From Microbacterium phyllosphaerae (GTDB lineage Bacteria; Actinomycetota; Actinomycetes; Actinomycetales; Microbacteriaceae): a stretch of DNA of 64,000 nucleotides. Below, piece after piece: positions 35,000 to 43,680 of this stretch. How positions within the stretch are numbered: the stretch's first letter is position 1; every line of letters starts with the position of its first letter. The stretch covers positions 3,664,651 to 3,728,650 of the forward strand of contig NZ_JAGIOA010000001.1 of assembly GCF_017876435.1 (NCBI RefSeq), written 5' to 3'. A program made the position numbers and the translations under genes. The notes below the pieces were generated by a model. The model made no database searches, was not told where the DNA came from, and saw only the letters and a list, made by a program, of their open reading frames with translations.

Positions 35000-35457
35000 T
35001 GAGTCAGTCCCTGCCTGCTCGTCAACTGCGGTACCCACCGTCGCTCCAATCCGTCGCTCACGCGATCAACATCGTCTTGTGTGCCGAAGATCTCGAGCCG
35101 ATACAAGTGAGGCACGTTGCACTTGCGGCTGATGATGTCACCGGCGAGACAGAAGGACTCGCCGAAGTTGGTGTTGCCCGCGGAGATCACTCCGCGGATG
35201 TGTCGCCGGTTGCGCTCGTCGTTGAGGAACCGGATCACCTGCTTGGGCACCGCACCTCGTTCGACGCCGCGCCCCTCACCCCCGCCGTAGGTGGGAGTGA
35301 TCAGCACGAAGGGCTCGTCGATGACGAGATCTTCCTGCTGACGGAGAAGGGGAATGCGTCGGGCCGGAAGCCCGAGCTTCTCCACGAAGCGCGCGGTGTT
35401 ACCCGAGGTGCTCGAGAAGTAGACCAGGAGCGGCGCAGCGGTCGCGACGGCGCTCAT
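34996..35457 (-). CDS. nrdI: Class Ib RNR flavodoxin activator
   Basis: NrdI is an FMN protein that supplies the oxidant for assembling the Mn2-tyrosyl cofactor of NrdF. The 153-residue protein shows the FMN phosphate loop [23 protein letters not shown] and [18 protein letters not shown], all characteristic. ATG 35457 is 6 bases after the nrdH stop. Confidence 0.95.
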
Positions 35458-35463
35458 GGGGTG

Positions 35464-35697
35464 TCACGCCAGACGCGAGGCGAGCTCGTCGATCTTGTCG
35501 GGGCGGAAGCCCGACCAGTGACCCTCGTCGGTGACGACGACGGGTGCCTGCATGTAGCCGAGCGCCTTGACCTGCTCCAGGGCCGTCGGGTCCTCCGACA
35601 GGTCGAGGATGTCGTACTCGATGCCCTTGGCGTCGAGCGCGCGGTACGTCGCGTTGCACTGGACGCAGGACGGCTTGGTGTAGACCGTGATCGACAT
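35464..35697 (-). CDS. nrdH: Glutaredoxin-like NrdH-redoxin
   Basis: NrdH reduces the C-terminal disulfide of NrdE. The 77-residue protein starts MSITVYTKPSCVQC with the CxxC active site (Cys11, Cys14), and has GYMQAPVVV and HWSGFRPDKID, the typical thioredoxin-reductase-compatible surface. ATG 35697 is used; a frame start 6 codons upstream has no better ribosome site. First gene of nrdHIEF; the NrdR boxes lie 77-124 bases upstream. Confidence 0.95.
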   Translation of the reverse strand: MSITVYTKPSCVQCNATYRALDAKGIEYDILDLSEDPTALEQVKALGYMQAPVVVTDEGHWSGFRPDKIDELASRLA

Positions 35698-35773
35698 TCT
35701 TTCGCTTCCCCTCAAATCTCTGATTGCTTCTTCTTCTCAAGCATTTTCCGGCAGACCCTCGCCGGGATCTCAA

Positions 35774-35821
35774 TACTACATATAGGTACGGACATTCAGG
35801 GTGACCACTAGGGGTAGTAGT
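35774..35821 (-). promoter_or_regulatory. Candidate tandem NrdR boxes of nrdHIEF
   Basis: ATACTACATATAGGTA (35774-35789) and CCACTAGGGGTAGTAG (35806-35821) match the general NrdR-box pattern ACACwATATATAGTGT at 11 and 9 of 16 positions by my alignment. Their 32-base separation equals three helical turns, as is usual for paired NrdR boxes. TAGTAT on the - strand (35774-35779) is a good -10 that would be covered by the first box. Confidence 0.6.
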
Positions 35822-36074
35822 TACAGTCGTGTAGTTTTCCACCGCTCTCCACTGTTACAACACAGGTTCTCCACCGTTTCTTCCACAGGCCGGACCCCCT
35901 GAGAGAGGCCTCCGAACCGCGAGAAATCGCGGCTGGGAAGCACCTGTGAGAGATCCATCCACAGGCGGCACGATACGGGCGGCCTCGGACATCGGATTTT
36001 CTGTGGAAACGCACCTCCGGCGTGTCGCGGCGTGTCGCCGAGACACCCCTTCGACCGGTGTCGCCGGCTCCCGG

Positions 36075-36086
36075 TAGCGTTGACCC
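36075..36086 (+). promoter_or_regulatory. -10 element of a probable leaderless promoter
   Basis: TAGCGT (36075-36080) lies exactly 6 bases before GTG 36087 and no ribosome site is present. TTCGAC (36050-36055) is a possible, slightly distant -35. Confidence 0.5.
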
Positions 36087-37295
36087 GTGGCGGGATATCG
36101 GGACCTACTTCGCACGCCCGGAGTGGCGCGCATGATCGCGGCGCAGCTGACCGCGCGATTCCCCAACGGGATGAGTTCGCTCGCGATCCTCCTGCACGTG
36201 GAGCAGCAGACCGGCTCGTATGGATCCGCCGGGCTCGTGCTCGCCGCGACGAGCGTCGGACAGGCGGTCGCCGGCCCCATCACGAGCCGCTGGATGGGCG
36301 CGTGGGGCATGCGCCGTGTGCTGACCCTCACGCTCAGCGTGTGTGTGATCGCCGTGCTCGGACTCGCGTTCCTTCCCCTGAACGTGCCCGGATACATGGT
36401 CCTCGGCATGATCGCCGGGCTCTCGACCCCGCCGGTGCAGGCCGCGGTGCGCACCATCTATCCCAAGCTCGTCAACGCCAAGCAGCTCACCCCCCTGTTC
36501 TCACTCGACGCCTCGCTGCAGGAGATCATCTGGGTGCTGGCGCCCGTCGTGATCACGCTCGTCTCCACACAGGTGGGCACCGCGGAGGGACTGCTCCTCG
36601 TCGCGGTCGTCCTCGTCGGCGGAGGGGCGTGGTTCATCCTCTCCCCCGAGGTCGGACGCGTGCGCATCCCACGAAGCCGCAGCGCTCTCGGCAAGGTCGT
36701 TCTCAAGCCTCCGGTGCTCCTCGCCACGATCATCGGCTTCCTGCTCATCGGCGCCTGCTCGGCCGTCGAGGTCGGAGTGGTCGCGACGTTCGAGCACGGC
36801 AGCCTCGCAGCCGGCGTCGTGCTCGCGGTGTTCGCCGTCGGCAGCCTCGCCGGAGGGCTCTCGTTCGGGCACATCCCGATCGGCCCCTGGGCGATGGCCC
36901 GTCGCCTCACGATCGTCACGATCGGCCTCGCCCTCACGATGTTCTCTCTCAACGAGTTCTGGCTCGGCGGCACCCTGATCGTCGCCGGCATCGGCATCGC
37001 CCCGGCGCTCGCCGTGCTGTTCGCCATCACGACCGCCAGCGTCAAGTTCAGCGAGACCGCCGAGGCGTTCGGCTGGGCGGGCACCGGCCAGCTCATCGGG
37101 GCTGCCGCCGGATCCGCCGTGGCCGGGTTCCTCGTCGACGCGACGGATCCGCGCGGCGCCTACCTCGCAGCGACCCTGTTCGCGGCGGCCGGACTCGTCG
37201 TCTCGATCGTGTTCGTCCGCTCCTTCCCCGATCTGCGTCACCGAGACGCGAGTCCCCACCCCGACACCGAACCCCTGGCGGTCACCCCTTCATGA
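36087..37295 (+). CDS. MFS transporter
   Basis: The 402-residue protein has 12 hydrophobic segments, with a poorly charged first cytoplasmic loop (RWMGAWGMRRVL). The series GGLSFGHIPIGPWAMARRL and ETAEAFGWAGTGQLIGAAAGSA resembles the sugar-efflux or unknown-substrate MFS group of actinobacteria. GTG start is fixed by the leaderless -10. It overlaps the following sugar kinase by ATGA, suggesting that transport and phosphorylation concern the same compound, although the direction of transport is not evident. Confidence 0.82.
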   Translation: MAGYRDLLRTPGVARMIAAQLTARFPNGMSSLAILLHVEQQTGSYGSAGLVLAATSVGQAVAGPITSRWMGAWGMRRVLTLTLSVCVIAVLGLAFLPLNVPGYMVLGMIAGLSTPPVQAAVRTIYPKLVNAKQLTPLFSLDASLQEIIWVLAPVVITLVSTQVGTAEGLLLVAVVLVGGGAWFILSPEVGRVRIPRSRSALGKVVLKPPVLLATIIGFLLIGACSAVEVGVVATFEHGSLAAGVVLAVFAVGSLAGGLSFGHIPIGPWAMARRLTIVTIGLALTMFSLNEFWLGGTLIVAGIGIAPALAVLFAITTASVKFSETAEAFGWAGTGQLIGAAAGSAVAGFLVDATDPRGAYLAATLFAAAGLVVSIVFVRSFPDLRHRDASPHPDTEPLAVTPS

Positions 37296-38206
37296 GCTCT
37301 GTCCCCTCCCCCGCATCCACCACCCCCGAGGTCGTCTGCGTGGGCGAGTCCATGGGTCTCGTCACGGCACTCGGCGCACCGCTCGCCGAGACCGAGACGG
37401 CAGCTCTCGGGCTCGCGGGCGCCGAGGGCAACGTCGCAGTGGGCCTTGTCGCAGCCGGGCATACGGCGGCGTGGGCCTCTCGTCTCGGCGACGACCCGAT
37501 CGGCGAGCGGATCTCCACCGAGCTCGCTCGTCGAGGCGTCGAGCTGTGGGTCACGACCGATGCGGATGCTCCGACCGGCGTCATGTTCAAGGATCCCGGC
37601 GTCGAATCCTCCTCCGTCTACTACTATCGCCGCGGCTCCGCGGCCTCCCTGATGGCTCCGGGGTTCCTCGACGCCGCACAGCTCGCCGGCGTCCGGATCG
37701 TGCACACCACCGGCATCACCCCCGCGCTCTCCCCGTCGTGCCGCGCGATGGTCGACCAGCTCTCCGTCGATGCCCGCGCAGCAGGTGCCCTCGTCTCCTT
37801 CGACGTGAACGATCGTCGCGCGCTGTGGACCATGCAGGATGCCGCAGAGACGCTGGCCCGCCTCGCGGATGCCGCCGACATCGCGTTCGTCGGACGCGAT
37901 GAGGCCGAGCGCATCTGGGGCACCGTGACGCCCGCCGCGATCCGCGCCCACCTCCCCCACTGCGGTCTGCTGATCGTCAAGGACGGCGACATCGGTGCGA
38001 CGGCGTTCCGCGGTGACGCCGAGCCGGTGTTCGTGCCCGCTCCGCGCGTCGACGTCGTCGAGCCGGTCGGCGCCGGCGACGCGTTCGCCGCAGGGTTCCT
38101 CGCCGCGACCCTCGACGGCGCCGACCTCGCCGACCGCCTCTCCGCCGGGCATGCCGCCGCCGCCCGTGTGCTCACGACGCACGGCGACCTGCCTCCGCTG
38201 ATCTGA
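37292..38206 (+). CDS. PfkB-family carbohydrate kinase
   Basis: The 304-residue ribokinase-fold enzyme has VCVGESMGLVT at the N-terminus, GLAGAEGNVAVGLVAAGHTAAWASRLG with the substrate-binding GN, and the anion-hole motif EPVGAGDAFAAGF near residue 260 with the catalytic Asp. YYYRRGSAAS matches 2-keto-3-deoxygluconate kinases more than ribokinases, so a sugar acid is the most likely substrate. Coupled to the upstream MFS gene by a 4-base overlap. Confidence 0.87.
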   Translation: MSSVPSPASTTPEVVCVGESMGLVTALGAPLAETETAALGLAGAEGNVAVGLVAAGHTAAWASRLGDDPIGERISTELARRGVELWVTTDADAPTGVMFKDPGVESSSVYYYRRGSAASLMAPGFLDAAQLAGVRIVHTTGITPALSPSCRAMVDQLSVDARAAGALVSFDVNDRRALWTMQDAAETLARLADAADIAFVGRDEAERIWGTVTPAAIRAHLPHCGLLIVKDGDIGATAFRGDAEPVFVPAPRVDVVEPVGAGDAFAAGFLAATLDGADLADRLSAGHAAAARVLTTHGDLPPLI

Positions 38207-38248
38207 CCTCACGTGACCGCGACCGAGCTGCCCTGCGTATCCCGGTCG

Positions 38249-38260
38249 TAGGCTTGCTGC
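38249..38260 (+). promoter_or_regulatory. -10 element of a probable leaderless promoter
   Basis: TAGGCT (38249-38254) lies exactly 6 bases before ATG 38261 with no Shine-Dalgarno sequence. The -35 is weak. Confidence 0.5.
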
Positions 38261-39019
38261 ATGCCCGCACCGCTCTCGTTGCCTCGCATCTCCTGGGGAG
38301 ACCCGACGTCTGACCGCCGCGTCCTCCTCGTGCACGGACTCGGCTCGTCCGGTGCACTCATGTGGCGCCTCGGCACCGCTCTGGCAGACGCGGGCCGGCA
38401 CGCGACCGCGATCGATCTGCGCGGCCACGGAGACGCCCCTCGAGCCCTCGACTACTCGGTCGCCGCCTACGGCGCAGACCTCGTCGCAACGCTCCCCGAC
38501 GGCGGCGGACCGTGGGATGCCGTCGTCGGCCACTCGCTCGGTGGCGCCTCGGCCACGGTGGCCGCGGCATCCGACCCCGAGTGGACCCGCCGACTCGTGC
38601 TCCTCGACCCCGCGATCCTCGTCGGCGGCCGCGACGCCACGATCGTGCGCAAGAGCCAGGAGCGCGCGTTCGCCGACAACCGGGTCGAGCTGGTGCAGCA
38701 GGAGCATCCGCACTGGCATCCGCAGGACTGGGAGCTCAAGGTCGACGCGGTGCACCGCACGAGCGCCTGGGCCGTCGAGCAGACGAGCAGGCAGAACACT
38801 CCCTGGGATGTCACGGCGGATGCCGCGCGTCTGACCGTACCCACGCACGTGATCGCCTCGGATCCCGCGGTCTACAGCATCTTCACCGGCGATGTCGCGG
38901 CTGGTTTGCTCGCCTCGAACCCGCTCATCACGATGTCGGTGGTCGCGGGATCGGGGCACTCGCTGCACCGCGACAAGCCCGAGGAGACCATCCGACAGCT
39001 GGAAGAGGCACTCGCATGA
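38261..39019 (+). CDS. Alpha/beta hydrolase
   Basis: The 252-residue protein has the oxyanion segment LLVHGLGSSGALMW, IDLRGHGDAPR, the nucleophile elbow VVGHSLGGASAT and a C-terminal SGHSLHRDKPEE with the catalytic His. The set is typical of small cytosolic esterases, lactonases and meta-cleavage hydrolases. It overlaps the acyl-CoA dehydrogenase gene by ATGA, so the two probably act in one pathway, perhaps with an acyl-CoA or thioester intermediate. Confidence 0.87.
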   Translation: MPAPLSLPRISWGDPTSDRRVLLVHGLGSSGALMWRLGTALADAGRHATAIDLRGHGDAPRALDYSVAAYGADLVATLPDGGGPWDAVVGHSLGGASATVAAASDPEWTRRLVLLDPAILVGGRDATIVRKSQERAFADNRVELVQQEHPHWHPQDWELKVDAVHRTSAWAVEQTSRQNTPWDVTADAARLTVPTHVIASDPAVYSIFTGDVAAGLLASNPLITMSVVAGSGHSLHRDKPEETIRQLEEALA

Positions 39020-40176
39020 GCACGTTCGATCCGACCGCGTTCCTCCCCGACGATCTGCTCGAGCGCATCCGCGAACGGGCGCCGATCCACGACCGCGACA
39101 ACACGTTCCCGCAGCAGGACCTCGATGAGCTCCGCGACGCGGGCTACCTCTCGATCCTCGTGCCGACCGAACGCGGGGGCGCGGGCCTGGGTCTCGCCGA
39201 GGCGGCGATCCTGCAGCAGCGCCTCGCCACGGCGGCGCCGGCGACGGCCCTCGCCATCAACATGCACCTCGTCTGGACGGGCGTCGCCAAGGTCTTCTCC
39301 GACCGCGGCGTCCCCGGCCTCGACTTCGTGCAGGACGGCGCGGTCGCCGGCGAGGTCTTCGCGTTCGGCATCAGCGAGGGCGGCAACGACCTCGTGCTGT
39401 TCGGCAGCGACACGGATGCCGTGCCGACCGCCGACGGCGGCTACTCCTTCACCGGCACCAAGATCTTCACCTCGCTCGCGCCCGTCTGGACGCGGCTCGG
39501 CCTGCACGGACTCGACACCACGAGCCCCGACGCCCCCAAGCTCGTGTTCGCCTTCGTCGAGCGCACCGATGCGGTCGTCACGGGTGACGACTGGGACACC
39601 CTCGGCATGCGCGGGACGCAGAGCAGGACGACCCGCCTGAACGGGGCAGTCGCCGATGCCGCCCACGTGGTGCGCCGCATCGATCCGGGCCCGAACCCCG
39701 ACCCCATCGTGTTCGGCATCTTCTCGGTCTTCGAGATCCTGCTCGCCTCGGTGTACACCGGCATTGCGCGACGCGCGCTCGACCTCGCGGTCGAGACCGC
39801 CCAGAAGCGCCGCTCGAAGAAGACGGGCGCCGCCTACAGCCAGGACCCCGACATCCGCTGGCGGATCGCCGATATGGGCCTCGCGTACGACGCCCTGCCG
39901 CCACAGATCGCCGCACTCGCCCGCGACGTCGACGAGAAGGTCGACAACGGCGCCCGCTGGTTCACCCTGCTCTCGGGAGTCAAACACCGCGCCATCACCA
40001 TGTCGAAGCACGTCGTCGATCAGGCCATGCTCGTCGCGGGCGGCGGCTCGTACTTCTCGTCGAACGAGCTCTCGCGCTTGTACCGCGATGTGCTGGCGGG
40101 GGCCTTCCACCCGTCCGACCCGGAGTCGGCGCACGCCACCGCGGCGAGCGCGTGGCTGGGACCGCTGGAGTCCTAA
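39016..40176 (+). CDS. Acyl-CoA dehydrogenase family flavoprotein
   Basis: The 386-residue protein has the three-domain ACAD layout: helical N-terminus (IHDRDNTFPQQDLDELRDAGYLSILVP), a beta-barrel with FGISEGGNDL and FTGTKIFTSLAPVW at the flavin, and a C-terminal helical domain with DQAMLVAGGGSYFSSNELSRLYRD. It resembles the sulfur- or nitro-compound-linked ACAD subgroup (SfnB/DszC-like) as much as fatty acyl enzymes, and I see no clear catalytic glutamate. Substrate unknown. Confidence 0.85.
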   Translation: MSTFDPTAFLPDDLLERIRERAPIHDRDNTFPQQDLDELRDAGYLSILVPTERGGAGLGLAEAAILQQRLATAAPATALAINMHLVWTGVAKVFSDRGVPGLDFVQDGAVAGEVFAFGISEGGNDLVLFGSDTDAVPTADGGYSFTGTKIFTSLAPVWTRLGLHGLDTTSPDAPKLVFAFVERTDAVVTGDDWDTLGMRGTQSRTTRLNGAVADAAHVVRRIDPGPNPDPIVFGIFSVFEILLASVYTGIARRALDLAVETAQKRRSKKTGAAYSQDPDIRWRIADMGLAYDALPPQIAALARDVDEKVDNGARWFTLLSGVKHRAITMSKHVVDQAMLVAGGGSYFSSNELSRLYRDVLAGAFHPSDPESAHATAASAWLGPLES

Positions 40177-40229
40177 CCCCGGTATTCTGCGGTTTCCCCG
40201 TCAGAGAACGAGAAATTCTGCGGAATCGG

Positions 40230-40264
40230 TTGAAGAGAGCCCGCTCCGGTGCGAGGATCGCATC
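40230..40264 (+). promoter_or_regulatory. Promoter and possible operator of the second Lrp gene
   Basis: TTGAAG (40230-40235), 17 bases, GAGGAT (40253-40258), 6 bases, ATG 40265: good spacing for a leaderless transcript. Upstream, ATTCTGCGG occurs at 40187-40195 and 40215-40223, the second being part of the near-palindrome ATTC-TGCG-GAAT, a candidate Lrp site. Confidence 0.55.
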
Positions 40265-40732
40265 ATGGCGTCCTCGAAGAAGCACCCCCCACTGGATGAT
40301 GTCGCGAAGACGATCATCGAGCTGCTCCAGGAGGATGGGCGCCGCTCGTACTCCGACATCGGCCGCGAGGTGGGCCTGAGCGAGGCCGCCGTGCGGCAGC
40401 GTGTGCAGCGCCTCACCGAGTCCGGTGTCATGCAGATCGTCGCGGTCACCGACCCGATGCAGCTGGGCTTTCCCCGGCAGGCGATGATCGGCATCCGGGT
40501 CTCCGGGGACACCCGGATCGTCGCCGAGGCCATCGCCGAGATCCCCGCGATCGACTACGTCGTGATCACGGTCGGATCCTTCGACATCCTCGCCGAGGTC
40601 GTCTGCGAGGACGACGAAGACCTGCTCGCCATGATCAACGACCACATCCGCCCGATCGACGGGGTGCTGTCGACCGAGACCTTCATCTACGCCAAGCTGC
40701 AGAAGCAGCTCTACAACTGGGGGACCAGATGA
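40265..40732 (+). CDS. Lrp/AsnC-family transcriptional regulator (paralogue 2)
   Basis: The 155-residue protein has the same two-domain layout as the protein at 10565, with helix-turn-helix YSDIGREVGLSEAAVRQRVQ and RAM domain VVITVGSFDILAEVVCEDD. About 100 of 155 residues are identical, so the two arose by duplication and may bind similar sites. It overlaps the following aminotransferase by ATGA, so it probably controls that gene and perhaps both amine loci. Confidence 0.92.
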   Translation: MASSKKHPPLDDVAKTIIELLQEDGRRSYSDIGREVGLSEAAVRQRVQRLTESGVMQIVAVTDPMQLGFPRQAMIGIRVSGDTRIVAEAIAEIPAIDYVVITVGSFDILAEVVCEDDEDLLAMINDHIRPIDGVLSTETFIYAKLQKQLYNWGTR

Positions 40733-42123
40733 GCACGCAACGCACGACACCGTCCGAGGCCGAACTCCAGGCGATGGCCAAGGACCATCTGTGGATGCAC
40801 TTCACGCGACAGTCCACGATGGAGAAGAGCGGCGTCCCGATCATCGTCAAGGGCGACGGGCACCGCATCTGGGACTCGAAGGGCAAGGAGTACTTCGACG
40901 GCCTCGCCGGGCTCTTCGTCGTGAACGCCGGGCACGGTCGCCGTCGTCTCGCCGAGGCCGCCGCCAAGCAGGCATCCGAGCTCTCCTTCTTCCCGCTCTG
41001 GTCATACGCGCACCCCGCAGCGATCGAACTCGCCGACCGGCTCGCCGACGAGGCCCCCGGCGACCTCAACCGCGTGTTCTTCTCCACCGGCGGCGGCGAG
41101 GCCGTCGAGACCGCGTTCAAGCTCGCGAAGCACTACTGGAAGCTGCAGGGCAAGCCCACCAAGCACAAGGTCATCTCGCGCTCGGTCGCCTACCACGGCA
41201 CCCCGCAGGGAGCCCTCGCGATCACCGGCATCCCTGCGATGAAGTCGATGTTCGAGCCGGTCACTCCCGGCGGCTTCCGAGTGCCGAACACCAACTTCTA
41301 CCGCGCGGCCGAGATGGGCGGTCCGAGCGACGACCTCGAGGCCTTCGGGCGTTGGGCCGCCGACCGCATCGAGGAGATGATCCTGTTCGAGGGCGCAGAC
41401 ACGGTGGCCGCCGTCTTCCTCGAACCGGTGCAGAACTCTGGTGGATGCTTCCCGCCGCCTCCCGGCTACTTCGCCCGGGTGCGCGAGATCTGCGACCGCC
41501 ACGATGTGCTGCTCGTCTCCGACGAGGTCATCTGCGCGTTCGGTCGACTCGGCCACACCTTCGCCTGCACCGGTCTCGGCTATGTGCCCGACATGATCAC
41601 GTGCGCCAAGGGCATGACCAGCGGCTACTCGCCGATCGGCGCCACGGTCATCAGCGACCGGATCTACGAGCCCTTCTCGAAGGGCGACGTGTCGTTCCCG
41701 CACGGTTACACGTTCGGCGGGCACCCGGTCTCCGCCGCGGTCGCACTCGAGAACCTCGCGATCTTCGACGAGGAGGGACTCAACGAGCACGTGCGCGAGA
41801 ACTCGCCGCTGTTCCGTGCCGAACTCGAGACGCTGCTCGACCTCCCGATCGTCGGAGACGTGCGCGGTGACGGCTACTTCTTCGGCATCGAGCTGGTGAA
41901 GGACAAGGCCACGAGGGAGACGTTCGACGACGACGAGTCCGAGCGACTGCTGCGCGGCTTCCTGTCGCCCGCCCTGTTCGAGGCCGGGCTCTACTGCCGC
42001 GCCGACGACCGCGGCGACCCCGTGATCCAGCTCGCGCCGCCGCTCACGATCGGCCCTGCCGAGTTCCGCGAGATCGGACAGATCCTGCGCGGCGTGCTCT
42101 CGGACGCGCAGTCGGTGCTCTAG
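40729..42123 (+). CDS. Class III aminotransferase, omega-amine type
   Basis: The 464-residue PLP enzyme has LWMHFTRQSTMEKSG at the N-terminus, FFSTGGGEAVETAFKLA, YHGTPQGALAITG, LVSDEVICAFGRLG (PLP Asp) and the Schiff-base lysine in TCAKGMTSGY. It resembles putrescine/GABA/taurine:pyruvate aminotransferases (SpuC-like). Coupled to an Lrp regulator, it probably transaminates putrescine, GABA or a related amine. Which one cannot be read directly. Confidence 0.88.
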   Translation: MSTQRTTPSEAELQAMAKDHLWMHFTRQSTMEKSGVPIIVKGDGHRIWDSKGKEYFDGLAGLFVVNAGHGRRRLAEAAAKQASELSFFPLWSYAHPAAIELADRLADEAPGDLNRVFFSTGGGEAVETAFKLAKHYWKLQGKPTKHKVISRSVAYHGTPQGALAITGIPAMKSMFEPVTPGGFRVPNTNFYRAAEMGGPSDDLEAFGRWAADRIEEMILFEGADTVAAVFLEPVQNSGGCFPPPPGYFARVREICDRHDVLLVSDEVICAFGRLGHTFACTGLGYVPDMITCAKGMTSGYSPIGATVISDRIYEPFSKGDVSFPHGYTFGGHPVSAAVALENLAIFDEEGLNEHVRENSPLFRAELETLLDLPIVGDVRGDGYFFGIELVKDKATRETFDDDESERLLRGFLSPALFEAGLYCRADDRGDPVIQLAPPLTIGPAEFREIGQILRGVLSDAQSVL

Positions 42124-42141
42124 CCCTCAGTCAGTTCGGGA

Positions 42142-43680
42142 TCAGCCGGATGTCGCGGTGCGCCGCCTCGCGAGAAGTGCGAGGTGGAGCGCCGCGATCG
42201 TCTCGCCGTCGTCGAGGTCGGCTCCGAGCAGATCGCCGATCAGCGTGAGCCGCTGATAGAACACCGACCGAGACAGGTGGCTCGCCGCCGCTGCCGCCGA
42301 GCGATTGCCCGGGTGGGCGACGAGGGCTGCGAGCACGTCGAGCAGGTCGCCGCGGCGCTCACGATCGTGTCGGATCAGCGGCGACAGCATCCGCTCGCTG
42401 TGCTCATGCAGTCGGTGGTCGTCGCGCAGGGTCGCGACGAGCCGTTCGAGCGGGCGGTCGTCGACGCGGCGTACCCGGGCCCCCGCCTCGGCACGATCGC
42501 TGTCGGCGAGGTCGCGCGCCGCTCGCAGAGAGCCGAGCAGACCGAGCACGTCGTCGGCGACCGGCCCCACGAACACTGCGCGGTCGGGACCGGCGATGCG
42601 CAGCAGCACCTCGTCGGACAGCCCGGTGGACGCGGGCACCGAGAGCAGTGCGACGTCATCGCCGTCGACACGCGCGGCCATCACCGCGAATCCCGCCTGC
42701 CGCGCACGATAGGCGAGCTCGCTGATCGAGCCGTTGCCGCGTGCCACGATCCCGTGGCAGTGGCGGCCTCGGAGCGCGAAGCCGCCGGCGCGCAGCCGTG
42801 CATCGATGTCCTCAGCCTTGGCGAAGCGCGCGCCGAGCAGGTCGTCGATCACCCCACGCTGGGCGAGCAGCGACCATTCGGCGTCGCCGCCGTCGGCGAT
42901 GCATCCGAAGGCCAGGGCTGTCGCGCCCTGTTCGAGAACCGTGACCCGACCGGCGGGGTGCGCGGCGCCCGGCAGAGCGAGGAGCGTGCCCCAGCGCACC
43001 CCGCGCGCCTGTACGGCCACCCTCTCGGCCGCGCTGCGGTTCCCGAGCACCTCGGCGACCGCCATTCCGAGTCCCTCGGTCGCGATCACCTCGCCTGCGA
43101 GATTCTCGAGCACGACCGGGGATCCGAGCGCTCTGGCGGTCTCGGAGACCACGACGTCGGCGGGAGCCCCCTGCAGACTCAACGCGGTGAAGAGCTCGTG
43201 CAGGTGCTGCCGTTCGCGCAGCGCCTGCGTCTGTGCGGCGATCAACGCATGATGCACCGCCTCGGTCACCGCGACGAACTTGACCTCGTGCGTGAGCGCG
43301 ATGAGGGCCAGACCCACCGTGGCGCAGACGTCGACGACCGGCTGCGGAACGCTCTGACGGGCGGTCTTCAGCTCGAACACGATGCCGGCGATGCCCGCCC
43401 GATGCAGGCTCGACGCGAAGTCCCGCAGCTCGGCCTCATCGACCGGCCACCCCGCCCCGGTGGTCAGCAGCAGCTCGCCGCCGTCGAGTAGACGTGCGAC
43501 TCCGACGCTGTCGGACACGTGCGCCCAGCGCACGGCGGCGCCGAGTGCGGCTCCGCCGACGATCACGTCGGGCTCGCCCTGCTGCACCGCGGCCTCTGCG
43601 AGGACGTCGGCGACCGTCAGGAAGACCGCACTCGCCGGACGATCTGTCCGATCATCGGCGATGTCGCTACGTTCTGACAC
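42142..43680 (-). CDS. PucR-family transcriptional regulator
   Basis: The 512-residue protein has an N-terminal PucR domain (TVADVLAEAAVQQGEPDVIVG, about 20-140), a central GGDEF-like/GAF-like region and a C-terminal PucR helix-turn-helix (about 445-505: RSAAAAASHLSRSVFYQRL). GTG 43680 has GAGGAG upstream. It is divergent from mmsA plus an aminotransferase, so it probably activates beta-alanine or related omega-amino acid catabolism. PucR proteins often respond to nitrogenous metabolites. Confidence 0.9.
   Translation of the reverse strand: MSERSDIADDRTDRPASAVFLTVADVLAEAAVQQGEPDVIVGGAALGAAVRWAHVSDSVGVARLLDGGELLLTTGAGWPVDEAELRDFASSLHRAGIAGIVFELKTARQSVPQPVVDVCATVGLALIALTHEVKFVAVTEAVHHALIAAQTQALRERQHLHELFTALSLQGAPADVVVSETARALGSPVVLENLAGEVIATEGLGMAVAEVLGNRSAAERVAVQARGVRWGTLLALPGAAHPAGRVTVLEQGATALAFGCIADGGDAEWSLLAQRGVIDDLLGARFAKAEDIDARLRAGGFALRGRHCHGIVARGNGSISELAYRARQAGFAVMAARVDGDDVALLSVPASTGLSDEVLLRIAGPDRAVFVGPVADDVLGLLGSLRAARDLADSDRAEAGARVRRVDDRPLERLVATLRDDHRLHEHSERMLSPLIRHDRERRGDLLDVLAALVAHPGNRSAAAAASHLSRSVFYQRLTLIGDLLGADLDDGETIAALHLALLARRRTATSG

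Larger units (their letters stand above)
35698..36086. other. 389-bp nrdH / MFS intergenic region
   Basis: No gene is seen here. It is clearly more AT-rich than the window. From left to right it holds a pyrimidine-rich nrdH leader, the candidate NrdR boxes (35774-35821), and several CCACA motifs resembling loose DnaA boxes: TTCCACAGG (35883-35891), ATCCACAGG (35957-35965) and, inverted, CTGTGGAAA (36001-36009). The leaderless promoter of the + MFS gene ends it. Confidence 0.55.

Noticed and set aside
35698..35773. Possible riboswitch in the nrdH leader
   Set aside because: The pyrimidine-rich leader is short and shows no stable stem or cobalamin-box-like sequence; class Ib enzymes are controlled by NrdR.
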